64,000 nucleotides of DNA from Gigaspora rosea (GCA_003550325.1 QKWP01000199.1:310579-374578), one strand, 5' to 3'. Counted from the first letter of the stretch, positions 21,580 to 34,099 are shown. Notes: a model not told the origin generated them from the sequence alone. Made by a program: numbers and translations.

Positions 21580-22540
21580 TGCTATATTGTTCTTGTTTAA
21601 AATTGGTTACAAATCTCAAGTTTATAGAGCATTATTTGACCGAATATATTTTAAATAGAATAAAAAAGTAATTAGTCAATATTATATTACTCAAATTATC
21701 CATGCTTTTAAATAAACTGAAATTTCATTGATTATTAGAGTCTACAGATATGAATTCCGACAAAATATTTTTGGTTAAGATAATAAATATAAATCATTCC
21801 TTGTTTACAAAAAATCCGCAGATATAATAACTCTAACGGAATATATCAAGTTACCATTGTCATTATCGATGACTGAATTGAATGAGTTATCAAGCCGGAA
21901 TCAGTAAGTTACTGATTTCGGCAACATCAGAAACTTACTGAACTTCGGTCCTATCAATGAGCATCTAAATTATGGATAATTTACGGCATAGTGAATGTTT
22001 TTAATATTTCAACGAGATGCTCGAAATGCAATGTAGTAGAGCTTTTATATAATATCATGAACTTTTTTTTTAGCTTCAATTTTTTTACTATAGCAATCAT
22101 TAACTGTACATGTTCATATAACTTGGTTCATATTAGTAGATTTTGAATATAACACCTTTAACTCCAATTCCATCTGAAAGCACCAAACAATGTACATTTC
22201 TGAATTAGCAGTTTCAAATAAAATATGGTGTTTTTATTTTTTATTGGGCATTAATGCACTTTAATTACAAAGTGTATAACTATCATTTAACAAAAATAAT
22301 TATTTTTTGAAGTTAGAACAATCTACTCTTGTATATAGATAAAATATAAAAAAACCACGTGGAATTTATCAGGATATTTCGTCATCTCTGTTCAAAAAAA
22401 TTAAATAATTTTGTAAAACCTTTATAAAAAGTTTTCTTATAGAACACATTTGTTCCAATTTTTGTCACCATGTAAAAAAGGCTTCTTATAACAATTTAAT
22501 CACATATTCCTTAACATAATTGCATCGCATTGACATCAAG
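21580..22540. other. Downstream region of the TPR-kinase gene
   Basis: No separate gene was found. A palindromic CAGTAAGTTACTG (21,902-21,914) is followed by a GAAACTTACTGAACTTCGG echo. The 3' UTR and poly(A) signal of the minus-strand kinase may lie here, but no signal could be singled out in such A+T-rich DNA. Confidence 0.4.
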
Positions 22541-22541
22541 A

Positions 22542-25500
22542 TCATACATCTTTGAATCTATTATGAGAATACAAGAAATATTTGAATAAATGATAAATAA
22601 ATAATAACTGTATATAACTTTTCTCACAAATGCTAGAATTACACGTACCTCTGAATTTAGTTGATTCATACGCGAGTTTAATCTCTTTGGTGTTTATTAA
22701 TCTACTAGTATACATTGAACTTTGGTAATTCGTTAAGGTAAATTGCAATGCTTTAATCTCATCATTAGCAGAAATAAAACTCTTTGCGATATAAGATTCG
22801 TCGTGAGGCATTGGCATTGAGGAACTCATCATAATCATGCGCCATTCTGAAAGTTTTGAACTAATATCTTTAACACTAGGTCGATTATACGGATTGGAAT
22901 CCATGCATTTTTTGGCCAACTCAATATAACATTCAGGTGTTCTTTCAGAAAATTCAGGTCGTAATCCTTTACAAATATCCAACGCAAGTCTAAAGTCGAA
23001 TGGAGAACCATAAAAAGGTCTTTTTCCAGTTGACAATTCTGTCATAATAATACCTAGACTATATATATCAGCTGCTTGCGTATATGGTTGACCTAATAAA
23101 ATTTCCGGTGCAATATATGGCATGACTCCCATAAACGTTACCCTTTGCAGCTGATTCTTTCAGATTCTTAGATAATCCTAAATCAGTTATAAAAGACTTT
23201 ATGAAGAAATTATTTTTGTATTGATTTACATGTAGTAAAACATTTCCACTATGAAAATCGCAATGGATATATCCTGATTCATGAATCTTAATTAAGTCAT
23301 TTGCCATATCTATAAGGAACGTCAATTTGCTTTCCCAATCGAGTTGTTTAAAATTTGATATTAAAAATTCATAAAGATTTCCTTTATCGGCATATTGAAA
23401 TACCATAAGATATTTTTGAGTCACTGTATCTTGAGTCATTCCATATACTTCAAGCCCAGCGCCATTTAATCTGCATTGAACGTGATTTTCGAGCTTATTT
23501 AAGTAGCATGGATAATTATAATTGTTAGACAATTGTGTACATGCGATATATAGTTGTGATGTTATATGAGTATCGTGATTTACGTAGAGCTCGTACCCGT
23601 TGGGAAACTCCTACCCGGGTATTATTAAATTACCCGGGTTATCCGGATAAATTACTATACCTGTGTATAATCTCTACAAAATACACTGATTGAAAATATG
23701 ATTGACATACTATTATTTAAAAATTTTCAGGTTTAAACCCATGTGATACTTATTTTATGATTTTAGATAGACTGGTTCCAGACCTAAGGTTCAAGTTTCT
23801 GATTTTGAATTAAATCTGTGACGTATTATTTCAAAATCGATGATAATGCCTATTTTTTATTTGTAAGCTTATAATAATGAATTCTTTTATGATCGTACAT
23901 TCTCTTTGAAATTCTATCAAAAAAAGGTTCTTATTATATCTCCGGATAACTTCTATTTCTTTTTCTGATTTCGAAATTTCAGAACAGAAATAGGGCTTTT
24001 CGAGCTCCCATTTATTTTAAGCTAACTCTGAAATCTCCTACTATGTTAAATTTAATATTCGGATAGTAATCATCTCATTATTTAAACAATAAAAAGTTTT
24101 TTTTTTTTTTTACAAACCCTATTCAAAATCACAATTCTCTATATCATCACAAAAATCATAGGACTATAATACAATTTTAGACTTACTTCTTTTAAAGTAC
24201 TAAGAGTTTTAAGTGCAACTTTGCATGATTGTTCGTGTGCTTGTAAATTATTTTTATTAATAATTGGGTTGCCATCTAACCAGTTGGCAGAAAATACAGT
24301 ACCAAATCCACCTTTGCCAATAATTTGAAAATCAATTAGCTTATCAAATGGAATCCATTCAATCAAATTCTCATATTTGGTAGTTTTGATCTGAATTTGT
24401 TTTATAAAGTCATCGATTTCTTTATTTCCACTCGTCCATCCTCGAATTATTCTCTGCCATCTTAATGCTTCTGCATTATTTGGTTCGATTTCTAATGATT
24501 TATTAAAATCTGCAAGTAATTCATCATATCTATTCATCATACGATAAGTTTCTCCACGACTTCTTAATGCATCTGCATTATTTGGTTCAATTTCTAATAA
24601 TTTATTAAAATCTGCAAGTGATTCTTCATATTTATTCATCATGCGATAAGTTTTTCCGCGTTCACTTAATGACTCTGCATTATTTGGTTCAATTTCCAAT
24701 GATTTATTTAAATCTTCAAGTGACTCTTCGTATCTATTCATCATGCGATAAGTTTCTCCACGATTTCTTAATGCATCTGCATTATTTGGTTCAATTTCTA
24801 ATGATTTATTAAAATCTGCAAGTGATTCTTCATATCTATTCATCATTTGATAAGTTTTACCACGGTTTTTTAATGCAAATGTATTATTTGTTTCAATTTC
24901 TAATAATTTATTTGAAATTTTAAGTATTCTTTTCCGAGTTACCGATACAAATCTATACGGACCAATTTTTAATAATTTATTAAAATCTGCAAGTGATTCT
25001 TCATATCTATTCATCATGCGATAAGTTTCTCCACGATTTCTTAATGCAAATGCATCATTTGGATCAATTTCTAATAATTTATTTAAATTTGCAAGTGATT
25101 CTTCATACCTAGCCCCTATGAGATAATAATGTTCCCGATTTTTTAATGCAAATGCAATATTTCTTCGACTCCTTAACGCCTCTGCATTATTTGGTTCAAT
25201 TTCTAATGACTTGTTTAAATCTGCAAGTGATTCTTCATATCTATTCATCATGCGATAAGTTTCTCTGTGACTTCTTAATGCTTCTGCGTTATATGGTTCA
25301 ATTGCTAATGATTTATTTAAATCTGCAAGTGAATCTTCATATCTATTCATCATCAGATAAGTTTTACCACGGTTTTTTAATGAAAATGTATTATTTGGTT
25401 CAATTTTTTAATGATTTATTTAAATCTGTTAGTGATTGTTTATATCTACCCATCATGCGATAAGTTGCTCTACGGTGTATTAATGCAAATACATTGTTTG

Positions 25501-25834
25501 GTTTGATTTTTAGCGATTTATTTAAATTCGTAAGTGACTCTTTACATCTATTCATCATGCGATAAGTTTCTCCACGTTCGCTTAATGCCTCTGCATTATT
25601 TGGTTCAATTTCTAATGATTTATTTAAATCTGCAAGTGATTCTTCATATCTACTCATCTTACGATAAGCTATTCCACGATTTCTTAATGCAAATGCATCA
25701 TTTGGTTCAATTTCTAACGATTTATTTAAATCTGCTAGCGATTCTTCGCATATATCCCTATGATAAGTTTCTTCACGATTTCTTAATGTTAATGCATTAA
25801 GTTCATTTTCTGATAATTCATTATATCCGAACAT
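22542..25834 (-). CDS. TPR array fused to a TKL-type protein kinase (frame-broken)
   Basis: The minus-strand gene starts with ATG at 25,834. It encodes about 13 TPR units of 34 aa (unit pattern ADLNKSLEIEPNNAEAL then YRMMNRYEES) down to about 24,460, then a kinase domain. Visible kinase parts are the glycine loop GKGGFGTV, the ATP-binding Lys in KVALKTL, catalytic loop HCDFHSGNVLL (HCD in place of HRD), DLG in place of DFG, APE in YIAPEIL, and NPYNRPS near the end, followed by a tail with MYTSRLINTKEI. The first exon ends at a GTAAGT donor (24,186-24,181); the kinase resumes near 23,493 after a TAAG acceptor. Two single-base frame changes are seen: an extra T near 25,405 in a T-run, and an extra G near 23,123 within VYG-MPYIAPE. 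They could be decay or assembly error. The real C-terminus may lie after another intron beyond about 22,650. Such proteins are presumed signalling kinases with a protein-binding scaffold; the substrate is unknown. The stretch TTATAG just before the ATG could be an acceptor, so an upstream exon is possible. Confidence 0.7.
23494..24186 (-). other. Putative 693-bp intron of the TPR-kinase gene
   Basis: The donor GTAAGT (24,186-24,181) and a TAAG acceptor (23,497-23,494) join Lys-Glu to Leu-Glu-Asn in phase. Introns seen elsewhere here are 65-85 bp, so this one is unusually long. It holds the TAGAG..CTCTA repeat at 23,585-23,676, which may explain part of the length. The exact acceptor is not certain, because family members carry a few more residues before LENH. 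Confidence 0.45.
23585..23676. repeat. Small foldback repeat with CCCGGGT words
   Basis: The ends TAGAGCTCGTA and (inverted) TAGAGATTATA are similar. The interior has ACCCGGGTATTATTAAATTACCCGGGT. No matching target-site duplication was seen. Confidence 0.45.
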
Positions 25835-25839
25835 CTATA

Positions 25840-26010
25840 ATACAATTGTTTGGATTAATGATTATATAAATCAGAAGTCAACACTATATACGTTCACTTT
25901 ATTTGTTAAAAGTTTATCAAAAATCCAGACACCATAGTCTTGACCAAAAAAATATGAAGTTTATAAAGAATCCTGACAGTTATTTTTTTTAAAACTTCTG
26001 AGTGCAGGAG
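25840..26010. other. 5' flank of the TPR-kinase gene
   Basis: Probable upstream region of the minus-strand gene. No specific promoter motif can be supported. Confidence 0.35.
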
Positions 26011-26020
26011 TATTTCATCG

Positions 26021-26109
26021 TAGAGATGTGATCCGTTATATTAAAATCCGCGGATATCCGCGGATTTTAATATGAAAACGGATGGAAACGGATAACGGAT
26101 CACATCTCT
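26021..26109. mobile_element. ~88-bp foldback MITE with 9-10 bp target duplication
   Basis: AGAGATGTGATCCGTTAT and ATAACGGATCACATCTCT form perfect 18-bp TIRs, with a second palindrome (AAAATCCGCGGATATCCG type) inside. TATTTCATCG occurs directly at both flanks (26,011-26,020 and 26,109-26,118). A 9-10 bp duplication fits a MULE-type transposase. Confidence 0.75.
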
Positions 26110-26510
26110 ATTTCATCGTGTGTATAGTATTTAAATCCTGGAGGCTCGTAATTATGATTTAGCTAGATGAGAGTTAAGACATATTTCAGGCAGACTTGAT
26201 AATTATGATCAAACTGTCAGGATTATGAACCTTTGGCGTCAAGTGGTTGTCGGAATTTCGATACTTGAATTTTGAAAGTGGATTATGAAATAAACTAAAA
26301 TATTTATTAAATGAGTGACTGTAAATCGATTTATGAATTTTTACAACGCTGAAAATTGATATAGCAATGTAATCGAAATACGTATAAAGCTAATTGTTCT
26401 AGCCGTTTACACAACACAGTATGGGTCCGGAAACTTTAGGTGGAAATAAAAAGTCACAATATAATGTAATAGTTATAAACAGTATTACCGAAGTGGCTAG
26501 AATTGGATGG
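26110..26510. repeat. Diverged repeat, copy 1 of 2
   Basis: AAATCCTGGAGGCTC, GATAATTATGATCAAACTGTCA, GAATTTCGATACTTGAATTTT, ACGCTGAAAATTGATA and TATAATGTAATAGTTATAAAC occur in the same order at 29,755-30,180. Divergence is considerable. Confidence 0.65.
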
Positions 26511-26602
26511 GTCGAGCTCGGTATAGTGAAATTCATTATCAATTTACAGGTTTTTTCATCCCGTCATCATTTAAAGTTGATATCATGTTTTCTTGTCGTG
26601 AC

Positions 26603-26752
26603 CAGTGAAAAAGATTTAATGTTCTCAAAAAAAATTTAGTGTTCTCAAAAATATTTTTAAAATAAAAATCACAAATTTTATGTTTAAACATTGTGTTCTT
26701 AAAAATATTTTAAAGTTCTTGAGAACACTGAGAACATAGATCTTTAATACTG
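26603..26752. mobile_element. 150-bp hAT-like MITE, 8-bp duplication GTCGTGAC
   Basis: The ends CAGTGAAAAAGATTTAATG and (inverted) CAGTATTAAAGATCTATG pair, followed by GTTCTCA in both arms. GTCGTGAC flanks both ends exactly (26,595-26,602 and 26,753-26,760). The related copy near 30,233 holds one GTCGTGA without the insertion. Confidence 0.85.
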
Positions 26753-27429
26753 GTCGTGACGATTATCATACCTGATAAGTTTCACCCACTTCACTAATGA
26801 AAATGCAATTTAACAAAGGAGTCAGGTCATCTGCATTTCATTGTTTTAAATAACGTTCAATTTTCCTATTTCGACAGATTAATTTAACCCGTCATACTAT
26901 TTTGCATCCCTTCGATATAAGAATTCGTATGATTGGCTTATATAAATAAATAGTCCGGGTAACTTATTTATATAGTTTAAGTACTTTGAAAACGTATGTT
27001 TCACTAACAAAAAATCATGTGAAAGCTATTTCTAGCTTCGAAAGAACTGTATTTACCGTGCAAAAATAATCAGTAACTCAAGATTTTCACTTAGAAGTGA
27101 AGATTATGATAGATTAAAATTGAAATGAAGAATAGTGTAAATGAACATGCCATCGAAAAATACATAATTTTGGAGGGCACTTTTTAGAGTTGGGTAAAGT
27201 TTATAATAAGCGAGTATAAGTGGATTTTAGGGTTTATATAGAAGCCTCTTGTGCCTCTTATTTCCTTTTAATCTGCGACAATATTTGATGTCTTTAGGCT
27301 GGAACCCTAATTTTTCCCAAGTTGTGATTGGATGTATGAAATTCTGTCTCGAAGTAGATTAAAAAAAAAATAAACCCAAGTATTTTTGTTTGCAAAGGAC
27401 GCGAAAGTATTAATTACGCATAAACCAAA

Positions 27430-27735
27430 CATTAACGAAAATAAGAAAATCAAAAGCATTATTTATACAACTCCAGAATTTCTTTTGTTAGTAAAAAATC
27501 AACCGAAAATAATCAAAAATATTGACAAAAAATAAGAAGAAAAAATTCAAAATATGTTTGTTTACAAAAATGAAGCAAATTATTATTTATGCACTTCCAA
27601 TGTTCTTTTGTTAGTAAAAATAAACAGAAAATATCAAAAATATTAACGAAATAAGATTATGTATTTGTACACTTCCAAAGTTCTTTTTCTAGTAAAAATA
27701 TTAAAGATAATCGAAAAAATTAATAAAAAATAAGT
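27430..27735. repeat. Degenerate ~80-120-bp tandem repeat, three units
   Basis: ACTTCCAAxGTTCTTTTxxTAGTAAAAAT appears near 27,470 (as ACTCCAGAATTTC), 27,593 and 27,671, each followed by AAAATATxxxAAAAATATTxAC and ATAAG. Unit length varies. Confidence 0.55.
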
Positions 27736-28466
27736 ATTTCGATACCATCAAGAAATTTTTTATAAAGTTTTTGTTCGGTACTTTATTTTCAAGAGAATAA
27801 AATTTGTTGAGTTACAGACTTCCTTGTAATTAAAATATAACCTACTCTATTAAACAATATCCTGAGCCGTAATATATTTACTTCAAAAAAATAATTGACA
27901 ACACTTAAATGTCTTCAAGTTTCATTTTTGTTGATACTGATACAATCAATATTCGATAAATTGTTAATCGTTTACGCAAGATTATTTACTAAAAGCTTAA
28001 AAAAAAAATACTAATCTCAAAGAAACATAACAAATAATGTTAGTATTAAACGTAAAATTATTATTAAAAAATATTTAATAATAATGTTTGAAGCGTCGTG
28101 AAATTTTTTGCCACTCTGATCGTGATGTAATTTGTTTCGTCCAATGGAAACTTGAAGGAAAGTTAGCAAATCCCTTTAGGCTGCGCGTACCATAGTTGTA
28201 AAGATATTGTACATACGTACGTCTTTAATGTTAAAATATCAAATAATTTCGATTTGTGAATTGCCTTTATCATTATTTGGAATTACCATAGCATTTTTTT
28301 TTTTCGGCTTTTTATTTTTAATCATTAACTGAGCTTACATCTATAAGAAATACGATTATTGCTATCTGCTTATTCTGATTGAGACTTCAGATTAAAAAAA
28401 AATTCTTTGGTTAGAGATTGTATTTGAATAAAAATATTTAATAATATAACCGGAGCAAACATGTCC

Positions 28467-28608
28467 TTTTTGATTTACAGGACCATCTTTTTGATTCATA
28501 AAAAAGACACTTTTTTAATACTAACTCATATTATACAGCCCTTCTAACCCTAACAAAAAAATGGACCTTTATTTATGAATCAAAAAAAATGGACCCCGTG
28601 AACCAAAC
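28467..28608. mobile_element. ~140-bp foldback element
   Basis: TTGATTTACAGGACCATC..TTTTGATTCATAAA on the left pairs with TTTATGAATCAAAA..ATGGACCCCGTGAACC on the right. The centre carries CCTTCTAACCCTAAC. No target duplication could be fixed. Confidence 0.55.
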
Positions 28609-29461
28609 ACATAACCGGATAACCCGAAAAGTTAATTACCTGACTACAATCTCTATCCACAACATTCACATTATCGCCACCAATTCATAAGTTTGTGGCG
28701 CAAATAAATCAGAATTCGAGACCAGGTGTAACATAATATGACTAAGAAAGCTCTATTTCTCTAAGAAACCATCTTTAGTTCTTTAAAAAAAAAAAATTTT
28801 TTTTATAAGCGAGTTCACTGTATATTTTACTAACTCTAGTCTTAATATACAGTAGACGCTAAACCTAACACAATACACACTTTAAAAAATTTTATCAGTA
28901 CGCTACAATGATTAGACGAATAATTAAGATATTAATCCGATGATATTCTTTGCTTTATTTAGATTAATCTCTTTATTGGCGTAATGCATTAAAAAAAATA
29001 AAAAAGAAATCGAATTTAACCGATTTTCTAATCTACATCAAAAATTCTTTCACGAACGCAGAATAAAAAATTTATATCAAATAATAAGTGTACATTTATA
29101 ACAAAAGCTACGATATTCCCACACATGAAATTTGTTTTTAAATGATACGCCATTCTGTCCATCTTTATAAACTAAATTCTATGGTACAAGCTGCAAAGAT
29201 ATGAAAACATTAGTCTAGTTATTATAATATGCGCAAATATGAAAACCAATTTATCTAAAAGCATTGCTGAAATAGATAAAATTTAAAATCATGGCTTTTA
29301 ATTGAAGTAATTGAAAATGTTTTTTTTTTGAATTAATTGAAAATGGTTTCTATCTGTTAATTTTATTTTGGATTTTATAAGATGCGCAACCTTGTACAGA
29401 TTTTCGGTATACATCTGCTTAATAAAACAAACGTCAACTTTTATAGTAGATAATCATCAAT

Positions 29462-29710
29462 TTACATAACGATAATGGGAGTTTCAAAGTTAACAAATAA
29501 GTGACACATTTCGAAAATAAATAGGGTTTTTTCAATAGCATTTTTACTATGTTGTATTATAAATTGTAATGATTCTCTGATTTTAACTTTGAAACCCCCT
29601 AATATTCTATCTATAAGGCTAAAGTACAAGTCACGTAAATGTTTTATCTGTGGCTTTCGCCAGGATTTATGCAAGTAGACAGAGTAGACAGTCAAAAAAT
29701 TGACTGACAA
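29462..29710 (-). CDS. Weak open frame, 82 codons, unrecognised
   Basis: The minus strand reads, in part, SWRKPQIKHLRDLYFSLIDR and then VKIRESLQFIIQHSKNAIEK, with mixed composition. It has an ATG start but no known domain, no neighbours and no codon evidence beyond openness. It could be chance. Confidence 0.15.
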   Translation of the reverse strand: MSVNFLTVYSVYLHKSWRKPQIKHLRDLYFSLIDRILGGFKVKIRESLQFIIQHSKNAIEKTLFIFEMCHLFVNFETPIIVM

Positions 29711-29744
29711 AAAGCATATATTTGTTTTTAACTTCCGGGTATTT

Positions 29745-30240
29745 TATCGGAGAAAGTACTATTTTAAATCCTGGAAGTCCATAATCCCACAGATAACGTT
29801 AGACAGATTTGACAATTATGATTAAACTGTCAAATTGATTTTGTGATTATGAGGCTGTCAGAATTTCGAAGGTTGAATTTTTGGTCTAGAGCACGCAAGG
29901 TAGTTATATTTATTGTGATCATATGAGTGTAAATCTGGAACTGAACTTAGAAATTTACCATGATCAGTCACTGGTTTTGATTTGGTGATACTCATATACG
30001 AATGATGGTGCAAGAAACTGTAGTCGATTAATGAGTTTCACGACCCTGAAAATTGATAAAGTATTGACTATATATAATCGAAACGTATACTGCTAGTTGT
30101 TCTAGTCACTTAAAACAAGATATGCGAGAACTTTAAATGGAGAAACAGTTTATAATATAATGTAATAATTATAAGCGGTGTTACCAAAGTAATGGAAAGA
30201 ATGGGATCGGATTTGATATAGTGAAAGTTCATTTCTCGTC
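29745..30240. repeat. Diverged repeat, copy 2 of 2
   Basis: This copy aligns in order with 26,110-26,510. It lacks the MITE at 26,603-26,752 and so shows the empty target: CTCGTCGTGAAGACTGCC. Confidence 0.65.
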
Positions 30241-30244
30241 GTGA

Positions 30245-32640
30245 AGACTGCCATACTTGATGACGTTTTACTCATTCACAATACAACGTTAACAGTTAAA
30301 GAGAAGATAACTCATACTAAAGTTTATATATTAAATATATACAATTTTTGATATTTCCAAATTCAACTGATTTACGTACCTTGGTGTACAAAACCCAAAA
30401 AATAATAGCCAATTTCCTTTACATTAACCGACAAACTATGCACCTTAGAAAGTGAATTTTAAACCTGTGATATACTGGGTTCAAGTATAGTTTAAAATTT
30501 TCTTCATAATCTGCTCCAATTCTTTTTGACTTGGAATAATGTTTTTTCTAATAAGAATGCCAATTGTTCAATTAGGTGCGTCAGAAAGAACAGACATAAA
30601 ATTTATCCAAAACAAACGTAGTTACGCATTTATAAATATATTTTTCGCTTCATTGAGAAAAGCCAATTTGCCTCGATTACATAACTCTGTATATTCTTCC
30701 ATATTGTTTCATCGGCTGAACTTGGACACTTATAGGTTATCTGTAAGTCGCGGAAACTGTATATAAGACAGGGAATAAAGATAACAAGTTGGCATCGCGA
30801 CATTTAATACGAATGAAATCTTTACGCAAATCTTCCAATATCTAATAGATTGTTATAAAATATTGTTTGTAATCCTGGGCCTTTTTTTTACTATATATCA
30901 GCCTCATATGCTTTTTTCCCTTAAAGTATATATGAGTGTCACTAAGAGAAAACCAGCAATTCTAAAAATAGGTTATTATGAAATTTATAATAATATATTT
31001 TAGATTTTTGATGTCTCCTAAAAATATATGAATATTTATTATTTTGTTATGGTATTAAATTTACGTAACTTCATAAAATCACAGGGAAATTTATGCCTTA
31101 GAATGCTCGTTCCTTTCTCTTAATTTGTAAGATGAATAAACACAAGAGTATTTGCGGTAATAAGTAATTATTAATATTTTTTTCGATAGCAAGATTATTA
31201 TAAAAGTTACCACACAATTCATCAAGTTTGTCATGTGAACTGGTTGTGCATGTAATTGTTTAAAACTTCTGAATTACAATTATTAACTTTTTTTTCTTAA
31301 TTAATTATGGGTGTTGGATTTTTATAATTTAAAATTAAATAGCCATTTCAGCAGTTACGACTGATTTCATCAGCATAGGTGATTTATTTATCACCTATAT
31401 TCTGATTTTCTTTTTCTTTGCGTAAGACATAATAAAAAATTTTTTGTACGATTAATAAAAAGACACTTTGAACTTGGTAAATACGGTAATGTATTTAATG
31501 TAATAAGAATAATCAAAATAATCCGATAAAAATGTATCCGAAAAAAACAGCCTGTATTTATATTCAATATATGTATCCGGATTTATATTTATGCAAATAG
31601 GATTTGAAAGGATAAAGGGATTTTAATTAAAATATCGTATGTTACAGAATAGAAGCAACCATAATGTTGCCAAAGAGAAAAAAAGAGAATTTTTTCGAGC
31701 TAAAGTGAAGGGATTGCTTCTATTTGAGTCCAAGTTTATTTGTAGAACATAACAACTTTAGTCAAATTTTTGACTCCAAAATCTGGGAGGTTGCTTCTAA
31801 TCGGTAATAATAATTTATTGGCTGTTTATCAATCAATATTACTTTTATTTTTTAAATTAATGGTCGATAGTGATGGTTTTGAGTTAATAGGAAAAATACT
31901 GATTATAATAAAGCGGTTATAATTAGAACAAATTATCAAATTGTCCAATTTCTTATCGTGGAATATTCGAATTTGAAATTAAAATTATAATTTAAGGAAA
32001 AATTTGTTATGTTAATTGTTTCAGGTCATAAATATACCTTTATTTACAATTTTTATTTTAGTTCTTGATAGAATGATTGAGGTCAGATATTAATAAAACT
32101 ATAAAAGAAATATCCCAAATATAGTACCGGTAAAATAATATGCTTATTCCTGGTAATAATAGATTTTTATGTTAGTTTCTTATTATTACAGATTAACACC
32201 ATATTATAGGCAATTTTGTCTATAATACTTACTTTACTCCTACTCCAACTCTAACCCTAACCCAATTGAAATTATTTAGCAAAATATCATTTTAGACCAT
32301 AACTATATAAACTAGGTATTTCTAGTCAGAAGTACCTATAATTTTCTTTCACCAATATATAACTGTTTAATGTATCTTATAAGTATAACAATTAATATAA
32401 ATTACTAAAAATCTATAGAATTTATAAGATATATATATAAATTTATATAAAGTTTATACAGCTTTATATTATTTTTTATCTAACTACTTTAAATGCAAAC
32501 TAGTTTGCAAACTTCAAACCTAAACCCAAACCAAACCTATAATTGTGTTTGAGTTCAGTTTGAATTGAATATTACAGGGTTGAATTTTTAAATTTGAACC
32601 AAATTTGAACTAAACTTTCAATTCCTATTATTAAATTATA
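30245..32640. other. Long mostly non-coding stretch
   Basis: A region near 30,500-30,730 is open in overlapping frames on both strands; one minus-strand frame reads MEEYTELCNRGKLAFLNEAK. It is not recognisable and may be a gene remnant. A short TIR pair lies at 31,651-31,798. At 32,240-32,280 CTCTAACCCTAACCC resembles the RepA core. Nothing else was seen. Confidence 0.4.
31651..31798. mobile_element. Possible 148-bp foldback, AGAAGCAACC ends
   Basis: AGAAGCAACC at the left is exactly inverted as GGTTGCTTCT at the right. A third ATTGCTTCT lies inside at about 31,713. Only 10 bp of TIR are clear and no target duplication was found. Confidence 0.4.
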
Positions 32641-32644
32641 TTGC

Positions 32645-33290
32645 TAAAGTTGGTACACCTAAAGCCAACAAATTTTATATATAGGCGCCAATTTATTAGC
32701 TGCAGTATAACATGATTGACCAATTAAAATGCAGAAAAATTTAATATGAATTTAAATTTTATTAATAAATTTTAAATTTTTGTTAATAAATTTAAATTTT
32801 GTTACGTTCTTTATATATAAGCGCCAAATTTTTAAATTATATATAACTTTAAATTAATTTAAACTTCTTAAAAAAAGATACTAAAAATTTATTTTGTGAA
32901 TTTGATAGCTTAATCAAAAAGCTATTAAATTTATAAAAACTTTTTTTTAGTTTATTTATTTTAGCATTTCGTGGTAAAAACTGTACTACTATAATTTTGT
33001 TAGGAACTATGGTATAATATAAAGGTCTAATGTAATACAAATTTTTTGTAAAAAATGATTATAATACAAAATTTATCTATAAAATCATCTTTGAAGTTCT
33101 AACCAAAAAATTTCTTACAAATTTTGGTATAAACTAAGTTTTTACTTTATTCCAAACCTTTATTCTAACTCTAATATTAATCAAAATTTAATTTTTGGGT
33201 TGATTGAACATTATTTTAATTTACACATTATACAGATTTTTATATTACTAACATTGAATACTACAGGTATAAACAAAAAATTTTATTAAA
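32645..33290. other. Non-coding A+T-rich stretch
   Basis: AGGCGCCAATT (32,682) and AAGCGCCAAATT (32,821) are near-direct repeats of the GCGCCAAATTT word seen inverted inside the MITE at 19,854-20,187, so this may be a decayed relative. No gene seen. Confidence 0.35.
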
Positions 33291-33299
33291 AACTAGTAA

Positions 33300-33520
33300 A
33301 AATAAATCATGCACAAAGAATCTTTAATATTGGATATTGTTATCAGCATGAATTGGAAATAAAAAAATAATATAAAGCATTTATTTATTATCAAAAATTT
33401 GCAAAGTTGGTAAATGTTAATAGAACGTTTGCTAGGACTAATGTTATTATTATAAAACTGGAGTTGAAAGAAAAATATAAAGCATTTATTATTTATCAAA
33501 AATCTGCTAATATAATAGAA
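33300..33520 (+). pseudogene. Decayed Sel1-like repeat fragment
   Basis: A plus-strand frame reads IGYCYQHELEIKK, then YKAFIYYQKFAKLVNVN and YKAFIIYQKSANI, with a stop inside. This follows the SLR pattern LGxCYxxGIGxxKDxxKAFxYYxKSAxxGNxxGx. It lies 0.6 kb upstream of the duplicated SLR segment and is a different SLR subtype (YYQKSA rather than WYLKSA). It is not a working gene as it stands. Confidence 0.5.
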
Positions 33521-33524
33521 GATA

Positions 33525-34090
33525 TATGGTTAGATGTTGTTATAACCTTTGTATATATTTTTTTTATATAAAAATGTTTTTTTAAAGCACTAAAATAATT
33601 TTTAAAGGTTCAAATACATGTAAAAAATACTTGGAGTAAATAAACTCACATTGGTTTATATAGTTAGGAAAGAAATAATTTTGATGTATCAAATACAGAT
33701 TAATAATACTAAGTTATTAAACTTGTTACTTGATGAATAAAAAACTTAACCATTTTTATAACTTTTTTTTAACTAAGTATCAGTATTTCAGAATTAATTT
33801 TCTAAATTTATTTCAAAGATTTTATTATGTAAATTGTCAAAAATTATATAGTCATAAAGGTACAAAAGAACTTATTCTATTTCATGATAGTGATATTACT
33901 GTAACTTTAAAAATAGATCAAGAAATAACATTAAGTATTGATTTTTAAAGATCACATATATCAAAAAGTAAAAATAATTCAAGTCAAGAATAACAAATAT
34001 ATATCAGATATTTAGAAAAGATTTAAAATAGATACAAAGAAGTTCACCTATAATAAATGAAGAAAATAAATTAGATTAAAAATCATTAGA
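33525..34090 (+). other. Spacer with an unrecognised open frame (33,730-33,948)
   Basis: A 72-codon plus-strand frame includes LYSHKGTKELILFHDSDITV near its end. The composition is partly low-complexity. I do not recognise it. Confidence 0.25.
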
Positions 34091-34099
34091 TAATGACAA

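Larger units (their letters stand above)
26890..29450. other. Long non-coding stretch
   Basis: No gene is supported across these 2.5 kb. A degenerate tandem series at 27,430-27,735 and a foldback at 28,467-28,608 are listed separately. The remainder is A+T-rich without clear structure. Confidence 0.5.

Noticed and set aside
24618-25800. Plus-strand frames opposite the TPR array
   Set aside because: They repeat with the 102-bp TPR unit and are antisense shadows.
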